Shown here: one piece after another, positions 25,701 to 34,822 of the stretch
Layout of the letters: each line of letters starts with the position of its first letter
Numbering within the stretch: position 1 is the first letter of the stretch
Assembly (NCBI GenBank): GCA_942159475.1
Contig: OW804097.1
Coordinates: 57,184,986-57,248,985, forward strand
Length of the DNA stretch: 64,000 bases
Source of the DNA: Sthenelais limicola
Lineage: Eukaryota > Annelida > Polychaeta > Phyllodocida > Sigalionidae
Reading direction: 5' to 3'
Notes under the pieces: generated by a model
What the model saw: the letters and a program-made list of their open reading frames with translations, nothing else
The model's database searches: none
Told to the model about the DNA's origin: nothing
Made by a program: the position numbers and the translations under genes

Positions 25701-28700
25701 TACAGACCAAACGAGGGATTTCTGACATCGAACCTTACATATCCATGTGATCATTCCCCTAATGCCTGTGTATGAAAATACTTCATGGGGATGGACAATT
25801 TCAGCTATTTTTATTCATGTATTGGAAATGTGTACCTTCGCATATGTCCCCTTTTTGTATACTACTCGTGGTCAGTGCGCTCGCTTCTGTCATTCTACTC
25901 ACGAACCATCGGCCAAACCCAGCGATTACTAACATCAATCATTATAATTACATGTCCATGCGATCACTCTCCTTATATGCATGATTGTGAAAATATCTTT
26001 TGGGATGAAAACGGGTTATTTCTATTCATGTGGGAGAGAGGACTTGAAATGTGCACCATTGCATAGGTCCCATTTTCATATACTGCATCCGTCATTGTAC
26101 TTACAAATTGCCTATAGACCAGACACAGAGACTACTGAAATCCATTATAATTATATGTTGATGCGATTACTCCCCTTATGCCTGTTTATGAATGGGATGG
26201 GGATTATTTGCATTTATCCATAGAGAAGATTTGAAATGTGCACCATCGCATATGTAACATTTTCGTATACTACTCTCGGCCATTGCGCTCACAATGCGTT
26301 CGGGGTGCACTCGGCGGTGTACACAAATTCCATCTATCTGGCTCCTTGGAGTTTAATTCACTGCATTCAGATATTGATATCTATAGACTTTGTCGAACGT
26401 CCCATATCCCAATCTACTCGAGACTCAATATTCCTTTCTGCTTGTAGACAGACACTTTAAACAGCTCTCAGATGTGTTGATTTGTTAGTTTGCAAACGAT
26501 AATAAATTTATTCAAGGATTATTTTGCAACAATTTGGGGTAGAGGTATGTAAATCAATAATGCTTTCGTTGGTAGCCCCCCTGGCATTTTTCTATTTTCA
26601 TATACTGTACTTATTATACATAAATGTGTATATGATATATTATATCACAAGTTTGGGTGTTATCATGTAGAAATGAGTGACATCTGCCTATTTGATATGT
26701 GTTCTTTATATCCAGTTTCATGTGCCTCAACGGAAGTTTATCGATTATCATTGTTTGCTCTGCGATTATTTTCTCCGATTTAAGGGTGGTCTCCACTGGC
26801 TGTGGTAAGCTCTGCGGTAAGCCTTGCGATGGTGTTGTGCTGGTTCTTTAGGTGGAGAGGAATGACGAGGTCCTGCCTATATGGATCACTGGCCATTTAG
26901 GCAGGACCGTGCCACTTCTCACCATCACAGCACCATTGCAAGGCTTACCGCAGAGCTTACCGCAGAGCTTACCGCAGAGCTTACCACAGAGCTTACTGCA
27001 GGGCTTACCGCAGCCAGTGGAGACCACCCTTTAAAAAATATCGCATTGCTGATTTAACATAATATCCTGCCAGTTATTGAAATTGGATGTATATTAATTG
27101 ATCTTGCGGTACAGAAAGATATAAGGAAATTACAACTGGTTCAAAATAGTTGTCTGCGTGTTATTTTTGGACCTAAAAGAAGAATCAGAGATCTGAGAAT
27201 TACAACGATATCTCTGCATGAAAATTATAAAAATTGCCTCTTTGTATTAGAAGAGTACAGCGATTTCTTTCACTATTTTGACAAGAATTTAGGTTTGAAA
27301 ATGAGCTTGTTGTACCCTGTAATATGAGGGATGGGGGACGCCTCGAGGTGGATGACTGGAGGAAGGAGAGGATCCGGAGGAGTCTATTCGGACGAATCAG
27401 GCTCCTGTGGAATACTCTGCCTCTGAATGTCAGAAATCTGGATGGGGACCCAGCAGCATTCAAAAATAATGTGAATAAGATTTGTTGGAGAATTTTCCAT
27501 GAAAATGGAGAAATATGGGAACTACCCAACACATTAGCTCAGTAAGATATAGCATGAATTTATCCTGGTAGAGTGAAATGGATAGCTAGGAAAATAATTC
27601 TAGTGGAGGCACTATGTGCTGTCGAAGTTGAATGTATATGAGACCCTGGGTCATCGACGACGAGGAGGTTGATGAATATATGTGAACGATATCAACATGT
27701 TATATCTAAAATGATTTCTATGATAATAGGTCTGTCATGCATTATTGTGACACGGCGCAGGTGGTGGTGATTCTACATATTTTATATTATTTATCATATA
27801 CAAATTGTAAACGAATTATCGAAAGAACTTTATAAAATTTTGCTAAATCATCATGTACTGAGGTACAGTGTATAATGTGCATAATGTCTTGATGAATAAA
27901 ACATTTAAAAACAAACAAATCTTCATTTTTTCAGTGGAGGGCATCAGCTGACCGTACAGGGACGCCATTTGGATTCAGTTGATCTAAACCATACGGCCGA
28001 CATACTGACTATCACCACCCTTACTAGGAAGATGGGAGCGGTAAGGAGCGATCAGATCATCAAAGATATAGGCCTACCTTAATTCTATTTCTAATAGTGC
28101 AAAAATGAACGATACAAAAGGCATTAGTCAATGCCTTGTACAGTCCAGGAGCTATAACAACCTAAGGCAGATACTAAACATATTAATAACCTCCATTTTT
28201 GGGTAAAGTTCTATCACTCACTCCCTCACACATACTCACTCCACTCACCCACTCACGTATTGTAAAAAGTATCTTCCCATTAAATGTGACCCATTTTGGC
28301 AAAATGTGTCACATGTCGGCCAAATCTTTAATTTAATTAAGTCTTTTATTTCTATACCCTAGATGAAAGAAGCAAATTCCTTTAATATCATTTATTTATG
28401 CCTCGTATTATTACCATTTATAGCCCTGCTACCCAAGAAGTAGCTCAGAGATGGTGTGTGAAATGCCAATGATGGAGAAGGAGACACACACAATGAAGGC
28501 CTTCATTGGCTTCCTCTTCCACGGCTTCACCAAGTACAGAAACATCTCCCAGGTCTTCCCAAGAATGGGAAAATTCTACATCTACCCAAAGCCTGAGGTG
28601 TACGTTCAGGACTCAGTCAGCTTGGAAGAAGGTGACGTGCTCAATATAGAGGTAAACACATGCATGAACAAGTGCATTAACTGGGGAATCTCCTTGCTTC

Positions 28701-31700
28701 AATAATCAATGTTCAGCATGGAATATTTATTTGTGTTCCAATGTCACTATCCATGTCTTATACAGGTTTCTTTTTAAAACACAAGCCTCCATCTTTCCCA
28801 TCATAAATCTGGTTCTAATAGATCTTACACAAGGTATGTGATGATATTGATGAAAAATGTACTTTCAATTTTCGATGAAGATGTTGTTTTTTAAAGATGT
28901 TTATTCAGCAGAGTGAAATTATGCAGTTACACACTATTCTCATTCGAGGCTGATGGTTATGAAAAAAGTTATCACATAGGTTCATTACATCAAAAAGAGA
29001 GTTTAAGTAATTTTACATATCATTTAGACGAATAAAGGCCAGTAAATTTACAAGTGAAAAAGAAACACACATAAAAAACCACCACCCGGGCATCATCCTT
29101 TTTCTACAGCCCAAAGAGATTCATATTACGTTGTTATTCACATATACAAAGCATTCGTGAAGATTTCAATGATACAGGGCATTCACGAACGTCAGGGCCT
29201 CTCAGATGTTAACAAGAGAAAGATTAATTACACAAAAATATGAGTTCACAACAGATAGACAAATTACCACCATTACCACCATGTTGCTAAATATTTGTAT
29301 GTCAGACCTGAACTGAATCTATCCCAGCATTCACTGGAATAGTCATGTGCAGTGGCACATGCAAATCCGCTATTGCTAACATTTACTTTTGATGGACAAA
29401 GGTTCCCCATATGTATGTGTTTCGGGGCGATTTACATTGGTTAATTTTTACCTATGATAAACAAACAGTGGCAAGATCTGCAAGATCTCTTGTTAACTCT
29501 TCCAACCCATCACCAAATCAAAAGATAAACTAATTCAATAATAGCTTATTACCATCTGTGTTTAGGGTCGGAACCTTGGGCCTGGGTGTGAGGACAATGG
29601 ATACACGGGTGCATACAGCATCACTATAGGTGGACATGATTGTGAGCTCCGCATCTGCCACGATTCACTCATCTCCTGCTCACCCCAGTCTCTCACTGAC
29701 CATCCCAAGTCACCCTTGATTAAAGTAGGTTAGTCTAGGCAGTGATTTCGGTCTAATTATAATATTTGGGATTGTCATATATATATCATATTACTTCATG
29801 TCTGGGATTTATATGGACAGAACGTTGCTATTAATAATGCCAGATATCTTTTTGAGAAAAAAAACCCACAAAAACATTTAGTGTTTTTTAGTGTTTAGTG
29901 TTTTTAAGAAACTCAATGCTAACAGTGTTTTATTTATTTCCCTTTAGGTGAAGTTATACAACTATGAGTATACCGTGGGCTACCTGACAGTGACAAATAA
30001 TATAGTTGTGATACTCTTGGCCAGCTTTGGTAGTATTATTGTCATCATGTTTCTAGCCCTGGTAAGTGTAGTTGTAGTGAAGAGGAAACATACAAAACAG
30101 ACCGATGCACCCTCTGTGGACTTCAACAGGATGAGGAGTTCCATCACGGGTGAGATGAGATATTTATACAGGTTTCCCCATCAAAACATATACATTTTAT
30201 CCCCTGGAAATAGCAAAAACAGAAATGTTATTTTTTCATATTATCTCAATGCATAGATCTGTGTAGCTTCCTTTTTGGCAGGTTCTATATGATGTATGTC
30301 TTTGCTACTACATATATACTTTGATGAAGAAGGTCTTGTAACTGCCTTTTCCAAATGGATTAGCACCACTATTACAGAAACATATGTCAAAGAATCATTT
30401 TTCACTTTCTTCTTAGATATGATCTCAGATCAACAATTCAATGATAGCTGAAGCAACTCGAATAATCTAACAAACTATGCATATAATATAGTTTCTTGTC
30501 TTTCTTGGTTAAAAGTACAGAGGAATGAAAAAAGTTTTGTTGGCATTTAAAAGAAACATTGTTCTGTCCCAAAGCCTCAGATCTCTTCGCATCGACTGAG
30601 CTGATCAACAGAGTATGCATGACTTCCCCATTGGTGAAACTCAAGACGGACTTAGAGCGTATTGTATCTGACCATCTCATAGACAAGTCAGACCTGCACA
30701 TTGGTGAGGAGATAGGCAGTGGTATGTTGTTATTATTAATATCTTTTAGTCTTCTGTGGGGTGCCAGTATGGAAAATATTGGCTTTACTTAAAAAGCCAA
30801 CGAGAAGTAATTAATGTAAATGTTTAATCACCCAGCTCCCCAGCATACCGATTGACATTTACAAAAGCACGCATAAAACCTAACCCTATTAAGAATGTCC
30901 TAAACCAAAATAGACTGCTACAGACATGTGAGTTAGCAGATACATAATTTAAAAAAATAGGGATTCCTGAATAAGAAAAAAAGGGAATCATGGGCATAAA
31001 AAATGAATAGAGAAAAATTAAGAGAAAACTACAATATCTTTCACTAGTCACAACATTCTACATAATTATTTGTGATAGTTGCCAATTGTGTTTAAACATT
31101 TGTAATTACAATTTTGAAATGGTTTATCAGCACAACAGCTATCCGTTGAAAAATAAACAAGTGAATGTTTTTCTAATATGATTGAAATAGTGTATAATCA
31201 TCGCTTGAAGCCATGACTCGTTTATATTTTATGCATTTGTGTTCAGGTAACTTTGGCAGGGTTCAAAGGGGCACTTTGGAAAGGCATGGAGTGTTGGTGG
31301 ATGTGGCAGTAAAGACATTCAAAGGTGGGTAATTTTGTAAGGAGGATTCGGCCGATTCTATTTTAGTTTCTTGTATTAACATATATATACCATCAGCGGA
31401 ATATTAATTAATTCTGTCCAAGAAGTCATAATATGGATTAATATAATGGTGGTGTTCATGTTTGTTGGCACTGTTATAAAGTTATTTGGTAAAGATGTTG
31501 TTCAATGGTTGTAAAGGGTGCTAGCTGAGACCGCAGCTTTAACTCAATCCAACTATAACCTTGCAGATGTAGAGAATGTAGGTGCAGATGATGTGAAGGA
31601 GTTCCTGGAGGAGGCTACTATAATGAGGGACTTTAAGCACCCCAATGTTCTCACCCTCCTGGGTGTCATGATAGATGGTATTCACTGCTATGTGGTCCTA

Positions 31701-34700
31701 CCCTATATGGTCAATGGTGACCTCAGGTCATTTGTCTACAGCAAGGTTAGTATTATGATTTTATTATATTTCCAACAACTATAGGTTTCTCAGATGGTTT
31801 TAGTTAATGGGCAAAATAGATTAAAAAAGTAAAACTTTATGTTCACTTAGACCATGGAAATGGCTTACTATAGATGGTTATAGCTTGACCAATTAGGTTT
31901 CTCAAAATACGTTTTAGATAATAATTGTTAAAAACTCAATATTGAATGATCTTGATGCAGCCTAAAGTTATGAATGTCTTTCTTTTTTATCTGGAGATCT
32001 GTTTTACAATGTTAAACATATTACAACTGTGTCAAATAAGGTTTTTTAAAAAATTGGCTGCATGGCTTAAAAACCTTTGACCTTGACTTTGACTGACCTT
32101 TGACGTGATGGATGAATAAATCTTGACAAAATATATAATTTCAACATTTGTTCCGTTTTCAAACCTAGGTTATTAAGGAATTTTGCCCTACCTACTCCTC
32201 TATCTGTCAAACCAAGCCATATTCTGGATTTCTTATGTCTAATGACCCTTGTCCACAAAGCCAATTCTCATGCGATTTTGTGCCGCAGAAGGCCCTAGTC
32301 CTAGTCTTTTATTTCTATACCCTATAGATCTTAAACAAGCAAATATTCTTTAGTTCTTTCTTGAGACTTGAAATGAGATAAGAGAATCCATGATGGAGTA
32401 AGAACCTCTTCATTAGAACATAACATCTTTCAGAACTTTGACCTAGTGGATTTTACCAGGTTGGTGCTTGATGTAGCGAAAGGTATGGCATACCTGGGCA
32501 AGCAAAAGTTCATACATCGAGACCTTGCAGCTAGAAACTGTATGTGAGTATATTATACAATATAGATATGTGAACAAGATTTAGTTCTTTCACTGGTTGA
32601 GGTCTCCCTATTTGAAGTCATTTATACAGCTAGCAATTCCAGAGGTATGCATTTCCTTTTTTCATTCTTTTGTCAAAAGCTTGGGTGGTTGTTTCGGCCG
32701 GGTGAAGGTGTAGTGTGTCAAGCCCTTTTATTCTCAATCAGGCCTGATTCTGTGGGTGATTTACTTACTATAAACCACCACTGGTGCTATAGGTGACATT
32801 ATTATATATGCACATTCCATATGAGAGGTGCTATAAGTGGGGTGCTATAAAAATATTCATATAGTATGTGTACTATATGAACTACTTTGTCACCAAGTCG
32901 GCCACTTTTATGCAATTTTATGCACCAAGTTTTATGCCCATATAATAAATATAGAATGGAACTCGACTGCAATAATGCAATAATCGAAATATTTATTGGA
33001 CTTGATTCGTCCACATAAGTACTCTGCCTACAGCATCGAGCTTATGTGGACAAATCTCGTCCAATAGATTATCGATTATTGCCGGCTCGTTCGATTCTCT
33101 CTCTATATATAGAGCGTCACCTGTGGTAAGCACATCAGTGCCTCGTGATATTATCTGGCACAGTCACCACACCGCCCAAAATAGGGTGAGTTAATGCTTA
33201 AATATCACTGTTGTAGGGTGAATGCTGCTCAGATGGTGCTGATAGGAGACTTCGGGCTGGCGAGGGACATCTATGACAAGGACTACTACAGACCTGGTGA
33301 CAAGAAGCGACCTCTGCCCTACAAATGGATGGCTATAGAGTGTATAGAACACCGCACATTCTCCATCAGGTCTGACATGGTAAATATGTGAAACTATTAT
33401 TGAAACTGAGGAATTTTGACATTTTCAACACCAAAGTCATCCACTTCTCCATGTAGTGGATCAAATATCGAAAGAAATGATTCATGAAGGTTTATAGGTA
33501 TAGATTTAGATAATTATTCACTATTAGTTTCTACAACTACAACGTAATCTAGTTGGCAGACGTCTTTCAAGGTTTCTATTAAAATAACAGAATAAAATAT
33601 GATCTCCTATAATATTTCAGAAAGAAAACGTGCATAAATAGTATGATTTTGGGATACCAACATGCATGCTAAATTGATTAAATTTCACATGATTTAATGA
33701 GTAATGACAACAGAGGCATCTATCATCATATAAATTTGTATTATTTATCTAACATTTGAGACACTGATAATTTAGTACATATCAGGTATACGCTATATTT
33801 CCAGTGGGCATTTGGTGTGCTGATGTGGGAGGTGTACATGAAGGGGGCGATTCCCTACCCTCTGGTACCCAACTATCAACTCAACTACTACCTCATTCAT
33901 GGAAACCGTCTTGAACAACCAATAGACTGCCCAGATGAAATGTAAATGATGTCCTAATAATATCTAATTCTTTACCTAGATTTCACCACAATAGAGTTGT
34001 TCAAACCCAAACAAGATATCTCATGGACTACCTTTCGATGGCGGTTTAGACTTATTTAGAGCATTATTTCTGTAAATCAGACAATAGCTGAATCCATATT
34101 AACCGTATATTAACTGATATATTTGAGGTATTCTTATATGGACAGGTTTTTTCATCAGTATTCATTAGTCATTAAATTTTAGTATTGGTTAAATTTGTGT
34201 TATTATGTATCTTGGTATTACTCTTAAGAAGACCTTTCATCTCCTATGCAAAAATATACTTACATATTCAGCCCGATTTCTCTTAAGTACTTACAGTTCA
34301 ATGGTTGGTATATTTTAATATTGGTTAAATCCTTTTAATTAACAAATCTTTGGGTCTCTAAGAAGACCTTCCATTTCATGTTCATTTCCTCCTCACAGAT
34401 TCAGCCTGATGGCGGAATGCTGGAAGGTGGAGCCAAAGGACCGCCCCACCTTCCCTGACATGGTCAATCTCCTTGATGGCCTCATCACAGATTTTATGAC
34501 AGATGATAGCAGCAGCATTACCAGTACCAGCACCAGCAGCAGTGTCCCCAGCACTCCTGCACCCTCTCTCACCCCCTCCTCCAGGCATGGCAGTACCCCT
34601 ATCCTCCTCCACCCTTTACCATCAGGAGCAACTCATCCAGCCACTGGAGTAACTCCACCAGGACCTGCTTCAACAAGGGTGTACATGGATATGAGTGGGG

Positions 34701-34822
34701 GGAACAAGCCTCCTGTGGTGGACAATCTCTATCTCCAACCTTCACCATGTGTGCATGGCAAACTTGGGGGAGCTACGTGTGGATGCTTGGGTGCTCCGAC
34801 TAAGGATGAGGTCATTTACTGA
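7785..34822 (+). CDS. Met/Ron-like receptor tyrosine kinase with three IPT/TIG domains
   Basis: Eighteen exons: 7785-8331 (or 8321), 13324-13573, 14230-14366, 14823-14984, 16448-16559, 17143-17309, 17656-17838, 27935-28040, 28451-28651, 29566-29724, 29948-30149, 30575-30721, 31247-31324, 31567-31745, 32434-32543, 33217-33379, 33805-33941, 34399-34822. From exon 2 on, all phases agree. The protein has about 1,150 residues. A signal peptide ([16 protein letters not shown]) is followed by roughly 350 residues I do not recognise; this part is not Sema. A Cys-rich module at about 366-402 (CNCF...CDSCRECKC) resembles a laminin-type EGF. IPT1 is about 406-500, IPT2 about 503-600 ([15 protein letters not shown] across the exon 7/8 join) and IPT3 about 605-690. 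The TM helix is about 693-719 and the kinase about 785-1065, followed by a tail. Known: Met-family kinases signal from ligand-bound ectodomains. The ATG at 7785 is preceded by AAAA and followed by a good signal sequence. The splice between exons 1 and 2 is the weakest join. Confidence 0.88.
9310..11031 (-). pseudogene. Reverse transcriptase-RNase H of Ngaro-like copy 1 (nonsense codon, truncated)
   Basis: One frame runs from 11031 to the truncation. It is cut by a TGA at about 10732 (after TPKSP), where the sister copy has a glutamine codon. Visible RT motifs are [38 protein letters not shown] and the catalytic VNFLDDFF; then YLGFKLN and the RNase H start [12 protein letters not shown]. The frame remains open into unrelated sequence to 9124. 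One stop, one 3' truncation and otherwise intact motifs suggest a fairly young insertion. Confidence 0.8.
11154..11939 (-). CDS. Gag-like ORF of Ngaro-like copy 1
   Basis: The reading frame is 261 residues and ends in a Cys/His cluster, [10 protein letters not shown]...[11 protein letters not shown], like a CCCH/zinc-knuckle Gag. It is collinear with the 49551-50372 ORF: both contain DGSIYNVG, an Arg/Ser-rich patch, RPFDQ, and the block [11 protein letters not shown]. The frame here opens at a GTG. The homologous ATG upstream is separated from it by a small indel, so the start is damaged. The expected role is particle assembly and RNA binding. Confidence 0.75.
   Translation of the reverse strand: MTHTGPMGENCTYKPEEDNQPSLTDRMGSLEAMMKTVVAALEKKSTDVPAVPSTSTVGSDSGTISFTQHDASVDGSIYNVGVDSHSRGRTRCRSRTRLRTRPFDQCKDLDKGDAIDTIENLLLLNLKLVDKLVVDSKPLDEIRGVVGHCITMCEKAGSQVYSLKASLSYDQAVCSRANKVGLSAFKEVRQEEVLHCYSYENSRKATNSKPAAGKSRKDHVCFKFNNIGGCSNKSCEYPHKCSTCGASEHGACACHGTKGGK
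12204..13323. other. Intron 1 remainder of the receptor kinase
   Basis: AT-rich sequence with no supportable gene. It contains the 12250-12380 copy of the dispersed repeat noted at 6640. The polypyrimidine tract and CTCTGCAG acceptor of exon 2 end at 13323. Confidence 0.5.
14534..14571. repeat. Perfect 38-bp palindrome
   Basis: The arm ATGATATAGAATATGCAT, a two-base AT centre and its exact complement form an uninterrupted palindrome. It lies in the intron after exon 3 of the receptor kinase. It may be a cruciform or the remnant of a foldback element. Confidence 0.8.
16617..16725. repeat. Dispersed repeat, copy 2
   Basis: This is the same family as 3125-3233: it begins AAAGCTACATTCTCAGTTAA and shares the following TAAAAACTAAAT and TCATTTGA blocks. 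It lies in intron 5 of the receptor kinase. Confidence 0.5.
17780..18130 (+). repeat. Exon 7 end plus first decayed tandem copy
   Basis: The 3' part of exon 7 (ACATACAGACCTAACCCAGA, encoding [10 protein letters not shown]) and about 150 bp of the following intron recur at 17940-18125. The copy has lost its reading frame: ACAAACCAGACATAGAGATT, then GCGGTCACTC. More copies follow at 25400-26300, beyond a retrotransposon insertion. Confidence 0.55.
18139..18310. repeat. Degenerate C-rich minisatellite
   Basis: At least ten units of about 11-16 bp with core CAGTCAGAACCCC drift to CCAGCCAAAACCCCG. A short array of the complementary core (GGCGGGGTTCTG) sits at 25325-25395, on the far side of the Ngaro-like element. 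Confidence 0.7.
18335..18500. mobile_element. Foldback MITE, copy 1
   Basis: Arms of about 65-70 nt (AATAATCGAAAATTTATAGG...TCCACATAAGCAC) pair with 18426-18497 around a 15-nt loop. The same hairpin occurs at 32925-33118. Flanking matches out to 18864-18955 (CCTATATGAATATTTTTATA) show that this copy lies in the opposite orientation and is split by about 350 bp of other sequence. Confidence 0.75.
19473..20648 (+). CDS. Gag-like ORF of Ngaro-like copy 2
   Basis: The frame runs 391 residues from the ATG at 19473 ([10 protein letters not shown]). It has a basic, Thr/Lys-rich N-terminus, a short coiled-coil-like segment ([20 protein letters not shown]), a central helical region, and a Cys/His cluster CQDF...GCRMRRDH...HGCGYCYSV...C near residues 300-345. 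The tail is Pro/Ser/His-rich. The ORF is intact. The frame stays open upstream to 19434 but without an ATG. Confidence 0.8.
   Translation: MAPRKTTKTPTSNNTKKGATQGGVPKTTPKNVRTSQRTKKPETNDKPKGDAFSDARMDADPNGSNGQDHESRLKDLESSMKGIDGKLVTIMGLFANNPTSPQQEKSSNPPQKNSSVLPPPKDLRAHQNLDGFIEMEFARENYRPPRSEGKGIIASDILIDNLITKPYMFVERDGASTMKQKLDNRANLESTEYCQAIVAMLTDPRRVDHKDDTYILLHLKDVLADIRVLPWNSVMRFSQNLFDDIEKGKLSWTDTHLIQTTRAMNAAVGDQRAKAHSSGATYAAKGGNNHHNSQHSKEVICQDFNSMHGCRMRRDHIENGTKFAHGCGYCYSVTKRIFGGHNVSTCERLQGDQARPHPPASSQPRVPRPHMSQQAHHEYMASKNARAPPSQ
20845..22894 (+). pseudogene. Reverse transcriptase-RNase H of Ngaro-like copy 2, one frameshift
   Basis: The first part (20845-21342) ends in LLRYGFPL. The rest continues in another frame as GYLGPVSD, so a single small indel near 21316-21320 breaks the ORF; the related fragment at 58.7 kb reads straight through YGFPMGYLGPTSD. 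Motifs are [36 protein letters not shown] and the catalytic [14 protein letters not shown] and the thumb follow, then an RNase H-like region ([14 protein letters not shown]). It overlaps the recombinase ORF by 65 nt. Confidence 0.85.
22830..23783 (+). CDS. Tyrosine recombinase of Ngaro-like copy 2
   Basis: Intact ORF of 317 residues. It has an N-terminal SAM-like helical part ([22 protein letters not shown]). The catalytic residues are Arg I in [13 protein letters not shown], His-x-x-Arg in [15 protein letters not shown], and Trp plus the Tyr nucleophile in [13 protein letters not shown]. It would cut and rejoin the circular retrotransposon DNA with the target. Its start lies inside the end of the RT ORF in another frame, an arrangement common in this order. 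Confidence 0.88.
   Translation: MLLEKATERQEATGAKGTNNNRRSAVMTFLSFLRQLKTPIEETTHHTVCGYIEYLASHIRCPATIKNHLSAIREHLRRREISSEALDHHRVKLAVDAIERTTNYVPNPKDAVPMGILRDAVNVLRHAEEGVSLKAAVLTLYYGALRQSEIAPPSAKSFDPTRHLTRGDVSIFEDHIVLNIKHAKNAKKYNQNQVRRLYPTDNKQWCPVEAIQNMFKTVPTYSNQQPFLTFGGQKSPMPASYIKNQWANALQALGLEQSKYSLHSLRKSAATEAFLQGQSELAIQRYGGWRSRAHTSYIRTDSTNIVHNALANALQNP
24051..24614. mobile_element. 564-bp piggyBac-type MITE flanked by TTAA
   Basis: The element is bounded by TTAA at 24047-24050 and 24615-24618. Its ends are inverted: CCCATTGGGGACGGG on the left and CCCGTCCTCAATGGG on the right. It carries three copies of a block CTGGAGGACGGGAGGCTGCC with inverted halves CTGCCTGCAGGCAG near the left end. There is no transposase. 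TTAA duplication is the hallmark of piggyBac transposition. It interrupts the B1-A2 junction of the host retrotransposon, so it arrived later. Confidence 0.85.
25325..25395. repeat. Short G-rich minisatellite, complement of the array at 18139
   Basis: About five units with core GGCGGGGTTCTG. This is the reverse complement of the array at 18139-18310. Confidence 0.6.
25400..26300 (+). repeat. Tandem array of decayed exon-7-derived units
   Basis: Four to five units of about 195-215 bp. Each contains GAAATGTGYACCNTCGCAT, then TTTTCGTATACTACTC, then an exon-like block (YCGGCCAAACCCAGCGATTA or its variants) and CATGYGATCACTC. The exon-like block matches the end of coding exon 7 at 17790-17830, and CGTATACTCGTCGG in that exon matches the CGTATACTACTCGTGG of the units. 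All units are out of frame. The array is the continuation of 17780-18130, split by the retrotransposon. Confidence 0.6.
26781..27033. mobile_element. MITE with internal 15-bp tandem repeats
   Basis: The inverted ends share TAAGGGTGGTCTCCACTGGC. The right half holds about six units of CTTACCGCAGAG(G/C)... and the left half the complement of one or two. The centre contains an inverted pair of CAGGTCCTGCCTA-like segments. The element lies in intron 7 of the receptor kinase. The TTTAA context on both sides suggests a TA- or TTAA-type target. Confidence 0.75.
27060..27915 (+). mobile_element. 5'-truncated LINE 3' end
   Basis: Broken frames show [14 protein letters not shown] and [13 protein letters not shown], which are typical of the last part of Jockey/CR1-type reverse transcriptase ORFs (residues equivalent to LQNSALR and WNSLP). 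The stop at 27545 is followed by a 3' UTR ending in AATAAAACATTTAAAAACAAACAAA at 27896-27920. The element is inserted in sense direction just upstream of exon 8. Confidence 0.65.
30575..34822 (+). CDS. Tyrosine-kinase domain and tail exons of the Met-like receptor
   Basis: The kinase looks catalytically complete. The glycine loop is GSGNFGRV (split between exons 30575-30721 and 31247-31324), the beta-3 lysine is in VAVKTFK, and the helix C Glu is in [20 protein letters not shown] and [15 protein letters not shown] are typical of Met/Ron. The catalytic loop is HRDLAARN and the magnesium loop is DFGLAR, with the activation-loop tyrosines in [19 protein letters not shown] replaces the usual WMAPES, in line with Met WMALES. 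The C-terminal lobe has [10 protein letters not shown] and [15 protein letters not shown]. The Ser/Thr/Pro-rich tail (about 90 residues) contains VYMDM, a YxxM-type PI3K docking sequence, then LYLQP, and ends in DEVIY. The stop is at 34820-34822. The acceptor of exon 30575 could instead be at 30581; both keep frame. Confidence 0.93.
32790..33125. mobile_element. Foldback MITE, copy 2
   Basis: The outer ends are inverted (CTATAGGTGAC...GTCACCTGTGG). The inner hairpin (ATAATCGAAATATTTATTGG...TCCACATAAG / CTTATGTGGAC) is the same as at 18335-18500 but in opposite orientation. It sits in the intron between the HRD and DFG exons of the receptor kinase. There is no ORF. Confidence 0.75.

Noticed and set aside
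7785..34822. Assignment of the receptor to plexins because of the IPT domains and the GYLT-like segment before the TM helix
   Set aside because: The cytoplasmic part is an unmistakable tyrosine kinase with all catalytic motifs; plexins have a GAP domain instead.
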